Source: an uncultured Bacteroides sp.
GTDB lineage: Bacteria; Bacteroidota; Bacteroidia; Bacteroidales; UBA932
Reading direction: 5' to 3'
NCBI GenBank assembly: GCA_900546925.1
Contig: UREV01000004.1
Location: forward strand, 1-64,000
DNA length: 64,000 nt
Under the pieces are notes generated by a model. It saw nothing but the letters and a program-made list of their open reading frames with translations, had not been told where the DNA came from and searched no databases. The position numbers and the translations under genes are program-made. This document shows, in pieces, positions 42,607-52,433 of the stretch (positions are counted from its first letter, which is position 1; each line of letters opens with the position of its first letter).

Positions 42607-43204
42607 GCAGTATCCCAAGACATGGGATCAAGGCATAAAAGAGCATTAGTTTATCGCCAGAGAGAGCGCTTCGCAAGAGTTTGAGTGCCTTATACATATG
42701 ATTTTCCACAGTGCTGAGCGAAATATCCAGCTTGGCACTGATTTCTTTATTCGACATATCCTCCAGATAACTCATAATGAACACTTCACGACATTTTGGA
42801 GGCAAACTGGCGATAGCCTCAGTCAGGCTTTCACGCAAATCTCCGTCGAAAAGACTACGGATAACAGGATTCTTCTCAGGGTCACTTCCTTCCAATCCAA
42901 GTTCGGTAATCCTGATATCATTCCACTCACGAAACTCCTGCAACAGCTTTTCCCTTCGGATATAGTTCAATGAACGGTTATACACAGAGCGCAGAAGATA
43001 ACTTCGTACCGGATGATCAGCGTTAATTCTCTCACGGTTTTTCCAAAATGAAAACAACACGTCCTGCACTACGTCATCAGCCCATTTTTCATCCAGAAAC
43101 ATACGGGCATAGGATGACAAGACAGGCAGCTCTCCCCTACAAAACTCATCGAAAGCTTTCCTGTCTCCACACTGTATTTTTCTCAAGATATTGTCTGTGT
43201 CCAT
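42593..43204 (-). CDS. ECF sigma factor (Bacteroidota SusC-regulating type)
   Basis: 203 residues from ATG 43204 (MDTDNILRKIQ); upstream in-frame codons overlap the promoter. Region 2 includes YARMFLDEKWADDVVQDVLFSFWKNRE, and region 4 has SLPPKCREVFIMSYLEDMSNKEISAKLDISLSTVENHMYKAL. Resembles the sigma-70 family linked to FecR and SusC. It is divergent from fecR, with about 143 bp between starts, unlike the more common co-directional layout. Confidence 0.92.
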   Translation of the reverse strand: MDTDNILRKIQCGDRKAFDEFCRGELPVLSSYARMFLDEKWADDVVQDVLFSFWKNRERINADHPVRSYLLRSVYNRSLNYIRREKLLQEFREWNDIRITELGLEGSDPEKNPVIRSLFDGDLRESLTEAIASLPPKCREVFIMSYLEDMSNKEISAKLDISLSTVENHMYKALKLLRSALSGDKLMLFYALIPCLGILLTEQ

Positions 43205-43254
43205 GTCAGGTTTTCTATAATCCGAGACCTTGAAGTCCAAAATCAGAACGCAGA

Positions 43255-43262
43255 CAAAATTA
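43255..43262 (-). promoter_or_regulatory. -7 box of the SusC-linked sigma gene
   Basis: TAATTTTG on the minus strand matches TAnnTTTG, about 51 bp before ATG 43204. No TTTG at 19 bp upstream. The 143-bp divergent gap would also carry the fecR promoter, which I cannot place. Confidence 0.35.
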
Positions 43263-43347
43263 CTCAATATTATTGACAGAAAAAATTCAAAACAAGTAGG
43301 TATTTCCCACGAGAAGTATGTGTTATATATACAAGAACTGGATAATT

Positions 43348-44328
43348 ATGACACAAGAGGATTACATTAATCTGATTTTCAAATATTTAGCAAAAACTAT
43401 CAGCTCTGATGAGAAGATATTGTTACTGAAATGGCTGGAAGAAGACAAGAGCCATCGGGATATCTTCGCCTCAGCAGCTGCAATCCGCTCAGCATCACGC
43501 ATAAATGATGAAAAGGCTGATGTGGATAGCATGATGTCGAGGCTTAACGCACGAATCGATGCGGACAACCACATCGAAAAGAAAAGCACAAAGGCATTGA
43601 CCTGGACCAAAAGAGTTGTGCTGGTATCGACTGCGGCAGCTATTGCGGCATTGGCGTATATCGGATTCCTGGGCGGAGACAACGGACCGGCAGCCGACAG
43701 CCGGAATTTCATCGCGTACAGGAATAATTCTGAGGACATTTCGGCGGTGATGTTGGATGACAGCACGAAAGTGTGGCTGGGAAAGAACTCGTCCATGGAA
43801 TATGATGTAGATTGCGAAGAAATCGACCGCGTCGTAAAACTTCAGGGTGAAGCATATTTCGACGTACATAGCGACACTTCACATCCTTTTATCGTACATG
43901 CAGGCAACTTGGCCGTAAGAGTCCTCGGTACGGCGTTTTGCGTAAACTCCAATTCTGAAACCGGGAAAATTTCGGTGATTTTGGAACGCGGTTCTGTAAG
44001 ACTTCAGACACCGGAAGGGATCAATCTAGTGAGACTGGCACCTGACCAGAAGGCGGAATTCGACACAGCTTCCGGAGATATCTCCGTAGAGAGCATAAAC
44101 GCAACTCCTTATGTAATACAGCATTACAATAAAATAACGCTCTCATCAGCCACTATAATAGACATTATCACGCATATCAACACAATGTATGGCGTGAATG
44201 TACAAATAACCTCAGAGGCTGACACGACAAGAAAATATAACCTGAATTACAAGCGTACTGATCCGCTCCCGCAGGTTTTGGAAATCGTGAAAGAACTTAC
44301 GGGCACCAGACTGGAAATCAACAACTAA
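43348..44328 (+). CDS. FecR-type anti-sigma factor
   Basis: 326 residues from ATG 43348 (MTQEDYINLIFKYL). Cytoplasmic N-terminal region with a short helix pattern, a membrane span (about 85-105, VLVSTAAAIAALAYIGF), the FecR domain (about 115-225, GKNSSMEYDVDCEEIDRVV and HAGNLAVRVLGTAFCVNS) and a C-terminal DUF4974-type region. It binds the sigma factor inside the cell and the STN of SusC in the periplasm. Confidence 0.92.
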   Translation: MTQEDYINLIFKYLAKTISSDEKILLLKWLEEDKSHRDIFASAAAIRSASRINDEKADVDSMMSRLNARIDADNHIEKKSTKALTWTKRVVLVSTAAAIAALAYIGFLGGDNGPAADSRNFIAYRNNSEDISAVMLDDSTKVWLGKNSSMEYDVDCEEIDRVVKLQGEAYFDVHSDTSHPFIVHAGNLAVRVLGTAFCVNSNSETGKISVILERGSVRLQTPEGINLVRLAPDQKAEFDTASGDISVESINATPYVIQHYNKITLSSATIIDIITHINTMYGVNVQITSEADTTRKYNLNYKRTDPLPQVLEIVKELTGTRLEINN

Positions 44329-44343
44329 ATTAATAACATTAAT

Positions 44344-47300
44344 ATGAGACAATCAATCTTTCGAAGACTCGGTGTCGTCGCGATTGTGCTCTCGTTGCTC
44401 TTGGGCATTTCGTCCGGAGCATGGGCACAAAAGGTGGACGCCGGCAAAAATTATGATTTGAGTCTTTCTGTCAAATCAGCCACGGTAAACACATTCACTG
44501 AGGCATTCACACAGAAGACCGGAGTCTTGTTCTCGTACGAGGCAGGGCTCGCACAGAAACCTATGGGAGACATAACGGTTAATGTAAAAGGAGCCACTTT
44601 GACCTCCATTCTCGATGATATTTTCGAGAAACAGGTATCTGGATTCAAGTATAAACTTATGAGCAGCACAGTAGTAATCACCGCTGATGTTCAACAAGTT
44701 ACAAAAAGCCAAAAAATTACGGTATCGGGAAAAGTTACCGATTCCAACGGAGAACCGATGATAGGTGCAGGTGTGCTCATCAAGGGCACAGCCAAAGGTG
44801 TAAATACTGACCTCAACGGTAATTATACCATCGAAGTCTCCCCTACTGCTGAACTTGTTTTCTCATATCTCGGTTACAAGGACCAAGAGGAAAAAGTTAT
44901 GAACAGGTCTATTCTGAATGTCACATTCTCAGAAGGTGCAAACGTTCTTGAAGACGTAGTGGTAGTCGGTTATGGTACACAGAGCAGAAAATCGCTGACC
45001 ACCTCCATTTCCAAAGTAGACGGTTCCAAGCTTTACTCCGCGCCGGTTTCCAACATCGGAGATGCACTGAAAGGTAAAGTGACCGGTCTGCGTGTAGCCA
45101 CCAACAACACCATCTCAGGAAACGCTCCGAGATTCCTCATCCGAGGCGGATCATCCATTTCGCTGAGCAATGATCCTGTAGTAATCGTGGATGGCGTCAC
45201 CAGAGACATGGACGACTTGAACCCTAACGATATCGAATCCATCGAAGTACTGAAAGATGCTGCATCTGCGGGCATCTACGGAGCACGTGCCTCTAATGGA
45301 GTGATTCTCGTCACCACCAAGAAAGGAAATTCATGGGAAAAACCGCGCATCACATTCGACGCCCAGGTCGGCTGGTCATCCCCTTCCAGAAAGTGGGACC
45401 TGATGAACGCCAGAGAGTTCCTCGCCTTCGTCCGCCCGGCTATCGCGCAAGGACCTAACGGTTCGGTTATTTTGAATGGGGCCAATGCTGCCGGCACAGG
45501 GAATAAAGACACTGATATTTTCACCACCCGTTACCTAGAAGAAGGAGAATTGGTAAAAGACGGATGGCAGTGGATGGCAGACCCTGTCAATCCGGACAAA
45601 TATCTTACATTCACGGATACAGACTGGCAGAGCAAATGGTTCAGAAACGCACTCTGGCATAAGGAATACATCGGTGTAAACGGCGGAAGCAAAAACGTAA
45701 AATACGCTGCATCTGTAAGTTACCTTCAGGACGACGGCATGGTAGCCATGAGCGGTTATAAGCTGTTCACCATGCACGGAAACACTTCATTCAACATCAC
45801 CAAGAGTCTCGTGGCTTCCACCACATTCGACTTCTCCAGGTCATTGAAAAATCCTCTCACAGGAAACTACTTCAACGCTATCGGACGTGGTCTGATGATG
45901 AGCCCTACCAACAGGGAATTCTACGATGACGGACGATGGGCTACCGGCGGAACCAACAAGAACCAGCAGTCAGCATCATTCTACGAGGCATTCTACGACA
46001 GAGAGATGGCACAGAACCGTTTCGGCGGAAACTTCAAGTTGGAGTGGACTATCATCGACGGACTCAAGGCAACTGCACAGTATGCCATCTTCGATGACAA
46101 CTATCGCGGAAGCTACTACCAAAGAGGTGAGGTAAACAACACCCCTAACTACATCTCTACTACACGATCTACCACTGAGACCAGAACTCAGACTACAAAA
46201 GATTCATTTACAGCGTATTTGAATTATAAAAAGACCTTAGGCGGCAAGCATAAGCTCGATGCCACTGCAGGTTATGACTATATGAAATGGAGATACTGGT
46301 ATGTTACCGCCAACGCTACCGGTTCAGTATCCGACAAAGTTCCGATTCTCGACTCCGGAACTAACTTTACCGCGTCCAACAAAGACCAGGAACAAGCATT
46401 GATCTCATACTTCGGACGTGTGAATTACAATTTCGACGACAGGTACATCCTTTCAGCAACAGTACGTGCCGACGGTTCTTCCAAGTTCGCAGACGGCAAC
46501 AGATGGGGTTTCTTCCCTGCTGGTTCAGCCGCATGGGTAATTTCAGAGGAACCTTACTGGAACGTAGACCGCAACGTCATGAACACCTTCAAGTTCCGTG
46601 CATCTTACGGACAGACGGGAAACAACGGAATCGGCCTCTATGACACATATGGAGCGTTCGCAACGGGCATGTACGCAGGCCAGTCCACACTGCTTCCTTC
46701 CGCTATGCAGAACACCGGAATGAAATGGGAGACTACCACACAGTTAGACCTCGGCTTGGACCTCGGTTTCTTTAATGACCGTCTCCGCGTGGTTATGGAC
46801 TACTATAACAAGAAGACTGACGACATGCTGTTCAGCATCACCTTGCCTGATACCGGTTCATTCAGTTCAGTCAAGGCCAATGTCGGCAGTGCAAGATTCT
46901 ATGGCGCCGAAATCGAAATCAGTTCGGTCAACATCCGCACAAAGAATTTCGAGTGGTCTACTGACTTTACCTATTCTTTCAACAAGAATAAGGTCCTGTC
47001 ACTTCCTGACGAATACAAATATACCGACCTCAACGGAAAAGACGCATGGAGAATCGGCGGATATACAATGAGTGAAAGTGGAGAGCGTTTCGGCGGTACT
47101 GCAGTCGGCGAGCCTCTCGGAAGAATCTGGGGTTACAAGATTTCGCATATTCTCCAGACAGAAGCAGAAGCGGCAGGTGCCCTGTATGACAAGCAGTCAC
47201 ATGGCTACCGCAGATCAGACGGACTTTCCATCGCTGGAAGAAAAGACGCCGGAGACTATGAATGGTGCAACCGTCCGGGTTCCAAGAAAACAGCTGACGG

Positions 47301-47901
47301 TCGTGAGCAGATCGACGCTGAGGACATGTATGAACTCGGCAACGTGATGCCGCACTCCACAGGTGGACTCAACAACACATTCAGATACAAGAACTTGACA
47401 TTCTCCATATATGTGGATTATGCCCTCGGACACTCCATCTACAACTACATGAAGTCCCGTTTCGTGCAGAACACTCTCGGAAACAGCAACTCCAATGTAG
47501 ACAAGATGGTATATGACTGCTGGCGCTTCCCTAATGACAAAAATGCCAAATATGCGCGTTTCTTCCCTAACGACGCAGACTACGGAAACAGAAACTTCTC
47601 CAGAGCTTCCGACTTCAATGTCGAAAAAGCAGATTACCTCTGCCTCAGAGATGTGTCCATTTACTATGACCTTCCGGAAAAATGGCTTAAAAACATCTGG
47701 GTAAAGAAACTCACAGTGGGAGTCACAGGCAACACACTATGTTACTGGACAGGAGTTACAGGTTCCATAAGCCCTGAAACAGGTATGGGTACCGGATCAG
47801 GCGACTCCATGTACTCAGCAGTTTCCACAGGAGGCAGCGAGAATTCAAGCATCGCTCCTGCGGCCCGCAAGATTCTGTTCAATGTAAAAATCACATTCTA
47901 A
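44344..47901 (+). CDS. SusC-type TonB-dependent transporter with STN domain (operon 2)
   Basis: 1185 residues. Signal peptide about 1-29. STN signalling domain (about 38-115, TVNTFTEAFTQKTGVLFSYE and ILDDIFEKQVSGFKY), CarboxypepD_reg-like domain (about 125-205), plug with VVVVGYGTQSRKSLTTSIS and IYGARASNGVILVTT, and the barrel. The STN links transport to the FecR/sigma pair encoded 16 bp upstream. The ligand is not known. Confidence 0.95.
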   Translation: MRQSIFRRLGVVAIVLSLLLGISSGAWAQKVDAGKNYDLSLSVKSATVNTFTEAFTQKTGVLFSYEAGLAQKPMGDITVNVKGATLTSILDDIFEKQVSGFKYKLMSSTVVITADVQQVTKSQKITVSGKVTDSNGEPMIGAGVLIKGTAKGVNTDLNGNYTIEVSPTAELVFSYLGYKDQEEKVMNRSILNVTFSEGANVLEDVVVVGYGTQSRKSLTTSISKVDGSKLYSAPVSNIGDALKGKVTGLRVATNNTISGNAPRFLIRGGSSISLSNDPVVIVDGVTRDMDDLNPNDIESIEVLKDAASAGIYGARASNGVILVTTKKGNSWEKPRITFDAQVGWSSPSRKWDLMNAREFLAFVRPAIAQGPNGSVILNGANAAGTGNKDTDIFTTRYLEEGELVKDGWQWMADPVNPDKYLTFTDTDWQSKWFRNALWHKEYIGVNGGSKNVKYAASVSYLQDDGMVAMSGYKLFTMHGNTSFNITKSLVASTTFDFSRSLKNPLTGNYFNAIGRGLMMSPTNREFYDDGRWATGGTNKNQQSASFYEAFYDREMAQNRFGGNFKLEWTIIDGLKATAQYAIFDDNYRGSYYQRGEVNNTPNYISTTRSTTETRTQTTKDSFTAYLNYKKTLGGKHKLDATAGYDYMKWRYWYVTANATGSVSDKVPILDSGTNFTASNKDQEQALISYFGRVNYNFDDRYILSATVRADGSSKFADGNRWGFFPAGSAAWVISEEPYWNVDRNVMNTFKFRASYGQTGNNGIGLYDTYGAFATGMYAGQSTLLPSAMQNTGMKWETTTQLDLGLDLGFFNDRLRVVMDYYNKKTDDMLFSITLPDTGSFSSVKANVGSARFYGAEIEISSVNIRTKNFEWSTDFTYSFNKNKVLSLPDEYKYTDLNGKDAWRIGGYTMSESGERFGGTAVGEPLGRIWGYKISHILQTEAEAAGALYDKQSHGYRRSDGLSIAGRKDAGDYEWCNRPGSKKTADGREQIDAEDMYELGNVMPHSTGGLNNTFRYKNLTFSIYVDYALGHSIYNYMKSRFVQNTLGNSNSNVDKMVYDCWRFPNDKNAKYARFFPNDADYGNRNFSRASDFNVEKADYLCLRDVSIYYDLPEKWLKNIWVKKLTVGVTGNTLCYWTGVTGSISPETGMGTGSGDSMYSAVSTGGSENSSIAPAARKILFNVKITF

Positions 47902-47903
47902 AC

Positions 47904-49397
47904 ATGAAACATATCAACTTATACAAGATATTTCTTCTGGCAGCTATTGCACCTGTCACCGCAGCATGTAACGGCGACTTGGACATCATGCAGGACAACA
48001 AACTGTCAGCGAGCAATATGTGGAAGTCATCCACCGATGTCATCCAGTCCACATACGGAATATACGAGAGGATGAGATCCAACTTCGTACAAAACGACAT
48101 AAACATCTTCTACTGGGGTGAAGCCAGAGTCGGCGACTACATGTGGGGACCTAGCCTCGAATCCAGAGTCCAGGACAACAACATGATTTCCGTACGCACA
48201 AGCACCATGAGTTCGTCCACTTCTTCAGCAGGCTGGTCCAGACTGTATACGACTATAGATCAGGCCAATGCCGTCTTGAAATATGCCCCTACAGTGAACA
48301 TGACTGATGCTGAACGCAGCTTCGCCACAGGACAAGCGGCATTCGCCCGTGCATATTGTTACTTCTGGGCTGTGAGACTTTGGGGAGACGTTCCTCTGAA
48401 CCTTGTACCTATCGAGTCTACCACTCAGCCTGAAACATATCCTGTAAGAGCGCCTAAATCAGATGTCTACACACAGATAGGAAAGGACATAGCCACAGCA
48501 CTCGAGAATATTAAAGACCTCGGCACCGACAAGTATTTCGCCACTGCAGATGCTGTCAATATGCTCAAGGCAGAATACTCACTTTGGATGTATAGCACAC
48601 AGAACGGCGACGAAAGTTACCTTACACTTGCGTCAGAAGCACTCGAGGCTATCGGCATTTCTTCAGACAAGCTGATGTACAAATACTCTGATATCTTCAG
48701 CCGCACTGACAAATGCAACAAGGAAGTCATTTTCGCCCTGCTGAACGATCAGAAAGAGGGTCTCACAGGTGGATATTACAATTACTTTTACCACCCGAAC
48801 AACTTGATCGCTTCCAAATATCAGAACGATCCTGTTCCTATCAGTTCCACACAGTGGTGGAGTTATTCCCAGAACTTTGTGGACATTTTGGAAAAGAGCA
48901 AGACTGAGAACCATGACTCACGAGTAGACTGCAATCTCGGAAAAGGAGAATATGGAGCTTCAGGACAGACTATCACATGGCCTAACAAATTCATTGGCGA
49001 CATGTCCAAAAAACCTGTAGTTCTCGACTGTGACCTTCTTTATTACAGGTATGCGCTCGCAGTCATGATGGACGCGGAGTTGAAATATTACAAGAAGGAT
49101 TATTCAGGAGCATTGGCATCCCTGAACATTATAGCAAAGAGAGCCTACGGTGTGGACAACTTCTACAAAGAAGCAAACAGAGACGCTGTACTTTCAGCTC
49201 TTGTAAACGAGTATTTCCTCGAATTCCCCGCAGAAGGCGTAATCTGGTGGGCATTGATAAGACTCGATAAGATTTGGGATTACAATCCTGCGTTGAAGAG
49301 CATGCAGGCTACGAACAAGAACATCCTGCTCTGGCCTATCACCGCTTCTGCAAGAAATAAGAACCATAAACTGACCCAGACAGAAGGTTGGGATTAA
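47904..49397 (+). CDS. SusD-like lipoprotein (operon 2)
   Basis: 497 residues. Signal sequence with lipobox VTAACN, mature cysteine near 22. The SusD fold is visible in GWSRLYTTIDQANAVLKYAP, ARAYCYFWAVRLWGDVPLN and the C-terminal FPAEGVIWWALIRLDKIW. Starts 2 bp after SusC. It is the lid and binding subunit for the same import complex. Confidence 0.93.
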   Translation: MKHINLYKIFLLAAIAPVTAACNGDLDIMQDNKLSASNMWKSSTDVIQSTYGIYERMRSNFVQNDINIFYWGEARVGDYMWGPSLESRVQDNNMISVRTSTMSSSTSSAGWSRLYTTIDQANAVLKYAPTVNMTDAERSFATGQAAFARAYCYFWAVRLWGDVPLNLVPIESTTQPETYPVRAPKSDVYTQIGKDIATALENIKDLGTDKYFATADAVNMLKAEYSLWMYSTQNGDESYLTLASEALEAIGISSDKLMYKYSDIFSRTDKCNKEVIFALLNDQKEGLTGGYYNYFYHPNNLIASKYQNDPVPISSTQWWSYSQNFVDILEKSKTENHDSRVDCNLGKGEYGASGQTITWPNKFIGDMSKKPVVLDCDLLYYRYALAVMMDAELKYYKKDYSGALASLNIIAKRAYGVDNFYKEANRDAVLSALVNEYFLEFPAEGVIWWALIRLDKIWDYNPALKSMQATNKNILLWPITASARNKNHKLTQTEGWD

Positions 49398-49415
49398 CAT
49401 TAAACTGACAATATC

Positions 49416-51455
49416 ATGAAAATGAAATATTTAGGACTTCTTGCGTTTATCCCTGCCATACTCGCAGGATGCAGTGACGAGACTGATCCTTCAGAAATAA
49501 ATTCAGGGACAAGGATATCTCTTTCCAAGAGCCCTGTAGTGTTCGCAGCTGACGGAAAGACATCGGAAGGTGAAGAAAGTTTCATCTCCGTAGTCACTGT
49601 CATCCAGGGAAGCGATATCAACAAGCTCTCATGGGACTGCTCTCTTGAAGATCCGAAGTCTTGCGCAGAGGTTATGAAAACTGATGTAAAAAGCGAGTTC
49701 AAAGGCACTTACGAAGGAGATTCCAGGGAAGTGACGGAGAAAGGCATTGAACTGAAAGTAAAGGCTAATCCGGAATACAAGCGTACCTTTACACTCGTGC
49801 TGAAAGCAGCTGACGGAACAGAAGCGAAATTTGATTTCGTCCAACTCGGAGAAAAAGCGGATGCGGCAGTTTCATCAGCAACTAAAGACGTGGAATTCGT
49901 GGCAGCCGGTGGAGATCAGATTATAGAGTACACCACAAACATGGGAGACATCTACTCATTCTCAGCAGATTACACCACTGGCGGAGAAGGCTGGCTCTCT
50001 TGGGAAGCTTCGGCTAGCGGCTCTGTAAAACTGACTGCAGCAGGATGGAACGGAAAAGAGGCTCCTCGTAGCGCTACTTTCCACATAACAGTGGGATCAG
50101 ATGACACCAGCACCGCGACACTGGATATTCCTGTAGTACAACTCGCAGCTGATGACTACTACTATATGTATGGTTCTTCTGCAGCAGGTTTGCCTATCGA
50201 GTCTTCCATCCAGATGACCAAGCTGGATAAGGGCATCTACAATACAAAGGCTTACTTCATGAACGCGAAGACAGGCAAGAACGCTGTAATTTTCAACCTT
50301 GACTCCAGAACCGAAGCTTATCCTTGCTTTGCACTTGCAAAGGACGGAAAGATAGCTAAGGTAGAATCAGCAGGCGCTCTTCCTGAGGGTCCGGAAATCG
50401 ATGTGGATGGTCTTAAGAATCTGACAGTGAATTTCAACGACATGTCATGGTCTTGGGAAAGAATCACCACAGACAACTGTATGCCTGATTCCGAACTGGC
50501 CAAATATCAGACTAAGGCATTTATCGCACGTGACGGTTCGATGAAAGTCTGGATGACGGAATTCGTCCACTGGGACGGCGGAGACATCATGCCGAAACTC
50601 GGCTCGTCTATGGTAGCGACAGCAACAGGTACAGGTGCCGCCGGTACAGGAGGTTACGACAAGTCTGCGTTCCCGTCTTCATGGAACGACAGCAAACTGA
50701 ACATGGATTTCGAGAACACCGAAATAGGTGGAAAACTCGAAGGAACCAATGAGCACGGACGAATCTATGCATTCTCCGAGATTATTACCGGAACGCCTAC
50801 TGCAGGTATCGGATTCGCAAGAAACGAAGTCGTACCGGACGCATGGAAAGCTGGTAACAAGATTACAGACGCAGTCGGTGACGAATATGTTATAGAATAT
50901 ATCAACAACAAGACTGCAGGAACATTCACAGGAGACAACGCAGCTGACGAGGCCAAGCACCCGACGTTGAAGATGCAGATTCAGGGTATATGTCCTTACG
51001 GCTGGCATATTGCCAATGCTTCAGACTGGCTGGATATCGCATATGCAGCCAGCAAAGCTTCCGCAGGACATACTTTCCCAGTACAGGAAGATCAGGTAAC
51101 CTACAAACATTTCAGCACAAATAGCGGAAAAGTATCTGTAGGCCAGTCCGTTTCACCTCGCGGTATCGGAAACCTCGCTACTTGGCTGAGGAACAGTTCC
51201 TGGAACGGAGGAAATATTTCCGACGGTGCAGAAGAGTTCGGATTCGGATATTATCCTCTCGGATTCAGATACATGACTCAGGGATATCAGTGTGCCGGAA
51301 CTCGTGCGCAGACATGGATTCCTCTGTTCTTCGACGAAAAAGCGCTGTATCGTGTAAATGTCATTATAAACAACACTGTGACATACGCTGAGATCAGCAG
51401 CATCGATAACGGACAGGCCATTATGCCGTTCCGTTGCGTGAAGAACTATAAATAA
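49416..51455 (+). CDS. Surface lipoprotein with BACON-like, SusF-like and FISUMP-like domains
   Basis: 679 residues. Lipobox LAGCSD, mature cysteine near 19. A BACON-like beta-domain lies at about 150-250 (EGWLSWEASASGSVKLTAAGW, APRSATFHITV). A SusF-type region follows (YYYMYGSSAAGLPIESS). The C-terminal half has FISUMP features: ICPYGWHIANASDWLDIA and a final MPFRCVKNYK. This arrangement suggests a surface ligand-binding protein acting with SusD. Domain limits are estimates. Confidence 0.78.
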   Translation: MKMKYLGLLAFIPAILAGCSDETDPSEINSGTRISLSKSPVVFAADGKTSEGEESFISVVTVIQGSDINKLSWDCSLEDPKSCAEVMKTDVKSEFKGTYEGDSREVTEKGIELKVKANPEYKRTFTLVLKAADGTEAKFDFVQLGEKADAAVSSATKDVEFVAAGGDQIIEYTTNMGDIYSFSADYTTGGEGWLSWEASASGSVKLTAAGWNGKEAPRSATFHITVGSDDTSTATLDIPVVQLAADDYYYMYGSSAAGLPIESSIQMTKLDKGIYNTKAYFMNAKTGKNAVIFNLDSRTEAYPCFALAKDGKIAKVESAGALPEGPEIDVDGLKNLTVNFNDMSWSWERITTDNCMPDSELAKYQTKAFIARDGSMKVWMTEFVHWDGGDIMPKLGSSMVATATGTGAAGTGGYDKSAFPSSWNDSKLNMDFENTEIGGKLEGTNEHGRIYAFSEIITGTPTAGIGFARNEVVPDAWKAGNKITDAVGDEYVIEYINNKTAGTFTGDNAADEAKHPTLKMQIQGICPYGWHIANASDWLDIAYAASKASAGHTFPVQEDQVTYKHFSTNSGKVSVGQSVSPRGIGNLATWLRNSSWNGGNISDGAEEFGFGYYPLGFRYMTQGYQCAGTRAQTWIPLFFDEKALYRVNVIINNTVTYAEISSIDNGQAIMPFRCVKNYK

Positions 51456-51467
51456 ACGACTGTCATT

Positions 51468-51522
51468 TCGACAAGCTCAGCAACAGGCACATCGTTTGCG
51501 GTTGCTGGGCTTGTTGAATTTA
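51468..51522. terminator. Imperfect hairpin between the FISUMP and GDPD genes
   Basis: Left arm 51468-51484 (TCGACAAGCTCAGCAAC) pairs with 51501-51517 (GTTGCTGGGCTTGTTGA) over 17 bp with two G-T wobbles; a T-rich stretch follows. It may weaken read-through into the phosphodiesterase gene, or act as a repeat element: part resembles a sequence at 26264-26285. Confidence 0.6.
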
Positions 51523-51533
51523 TTTAATAAGAT

Positions 51534-52430
51534 ATGAGAAAATCGATATTGACAACAATTGCCGCAAGTATCTTGATAACAATATCTTGCAGCAAAGACA
51601 ACCAGCCGTCACAGCCTGACTGGGACAATACTGGAGGCGGAGGGCATGAAGAAGAAGTTCTGGACAAACCATTGGACGGCGGAAACATCGTCGTGGCCCA
51701 TCGTGGAGGCTCTACAGAAGCAGGAACAGGATTCCCTGACAACTCCATCGCATCATTGCGATATGCCATGAGCCTAAAATGCTACGCTTCCGAATGTGAT
51801 ATCTATTGGACAAAAGACAACAAAGTCGTGGTGGCACACGCCGACTCTGAATGTAAAATAAACGGGGTGCATCCATGGGAAGCGACATTGACAGAAATAA
51901 GAAACAAAGGCAAACTCAGCAACGGAGAACAGGTTCCCGAATTGCAGGATTTCATCTCCGAAGTCATGAAAGCCGGCAGTTGTACGAGACTTTGGCTGGA
52001 CATCAAGAACATCACAAGTCCGAAGACCCTGACAGACTACCCTATCAACGCTTGCAAACGCGCCTGCGAAATCATAACTGAAATGAAAGCGCAGAACTTC
52101 GTGGAATTCATATGCACCGGAAACCAGACAGTCATGGCCAAGTCCAACGAATATGCACGGGCTGCAGGAGTAGAAATCGGATGGATGGGTAACCAGCCGG
52201 CAAGCGTATATCAGCAAAAGAGTTACACATGGGCAAACCTTTCCACGACTTATATGTCACAAGGCGGCGGAGAAAGGACCATAGATGAGTTCACAAAAGC
52301 GGACATCGCCATCAGCGTGTTCAATGCTGACGACGATGCCACTATGAATTATTATATATCCAAGGCAAAACAGATGAAAGCCATCTGCACAAATTACCCG
52401 AAAAAACTCATCAACAAGATGAAGAAGTAA
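51534..52430 (+). CDS. Glycerophosphodiester phosphodiesterase lipoprotein
   Basis: 298 residues. Signal sequence with lipobox ITISCS. GDPD TIM-barrel signatures: VAHRGGSTEAGTGFPDNSIASL (first His), ASECDIYWTKDNKVVVAHAD (metal site and second His), and LWLDIKNI. It releases glycerol-3-phosphate from glycerophosphodiesters. Placed at the end of SusCD operon 2 across a hairpin, it may process a phosphodiester-bearing ligand. Ends 3 bp from the convergent protease gene. Confidence 0.9.
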   Translation: MRKSILTTIAASILITISCSKDNQPSQPDWDNTGGGGHEEEVLDKPLDGGNIVVAHRGGSTEAGTGFPDNSIASLRYAMSLKCYASECDIYWTKDNKVVVAHADSECKINGVHPWEATLTEIRNKGKLSNGEQVPELQDFISEVMKAGSCTRLWLDIKNITSPKTLTDYPINACKRACEIITEMKAQNFVEFICTGNQTVMAKSNEYARAAGVEIGWMGNQPASVYQQKSYTWANLSTTYMSQGGGERTIDEFTKADIAISVFNADDDATMNYYISKAKQMKAICTNYPKKLINKMKK

Positions 52431-52433
52431 CCC

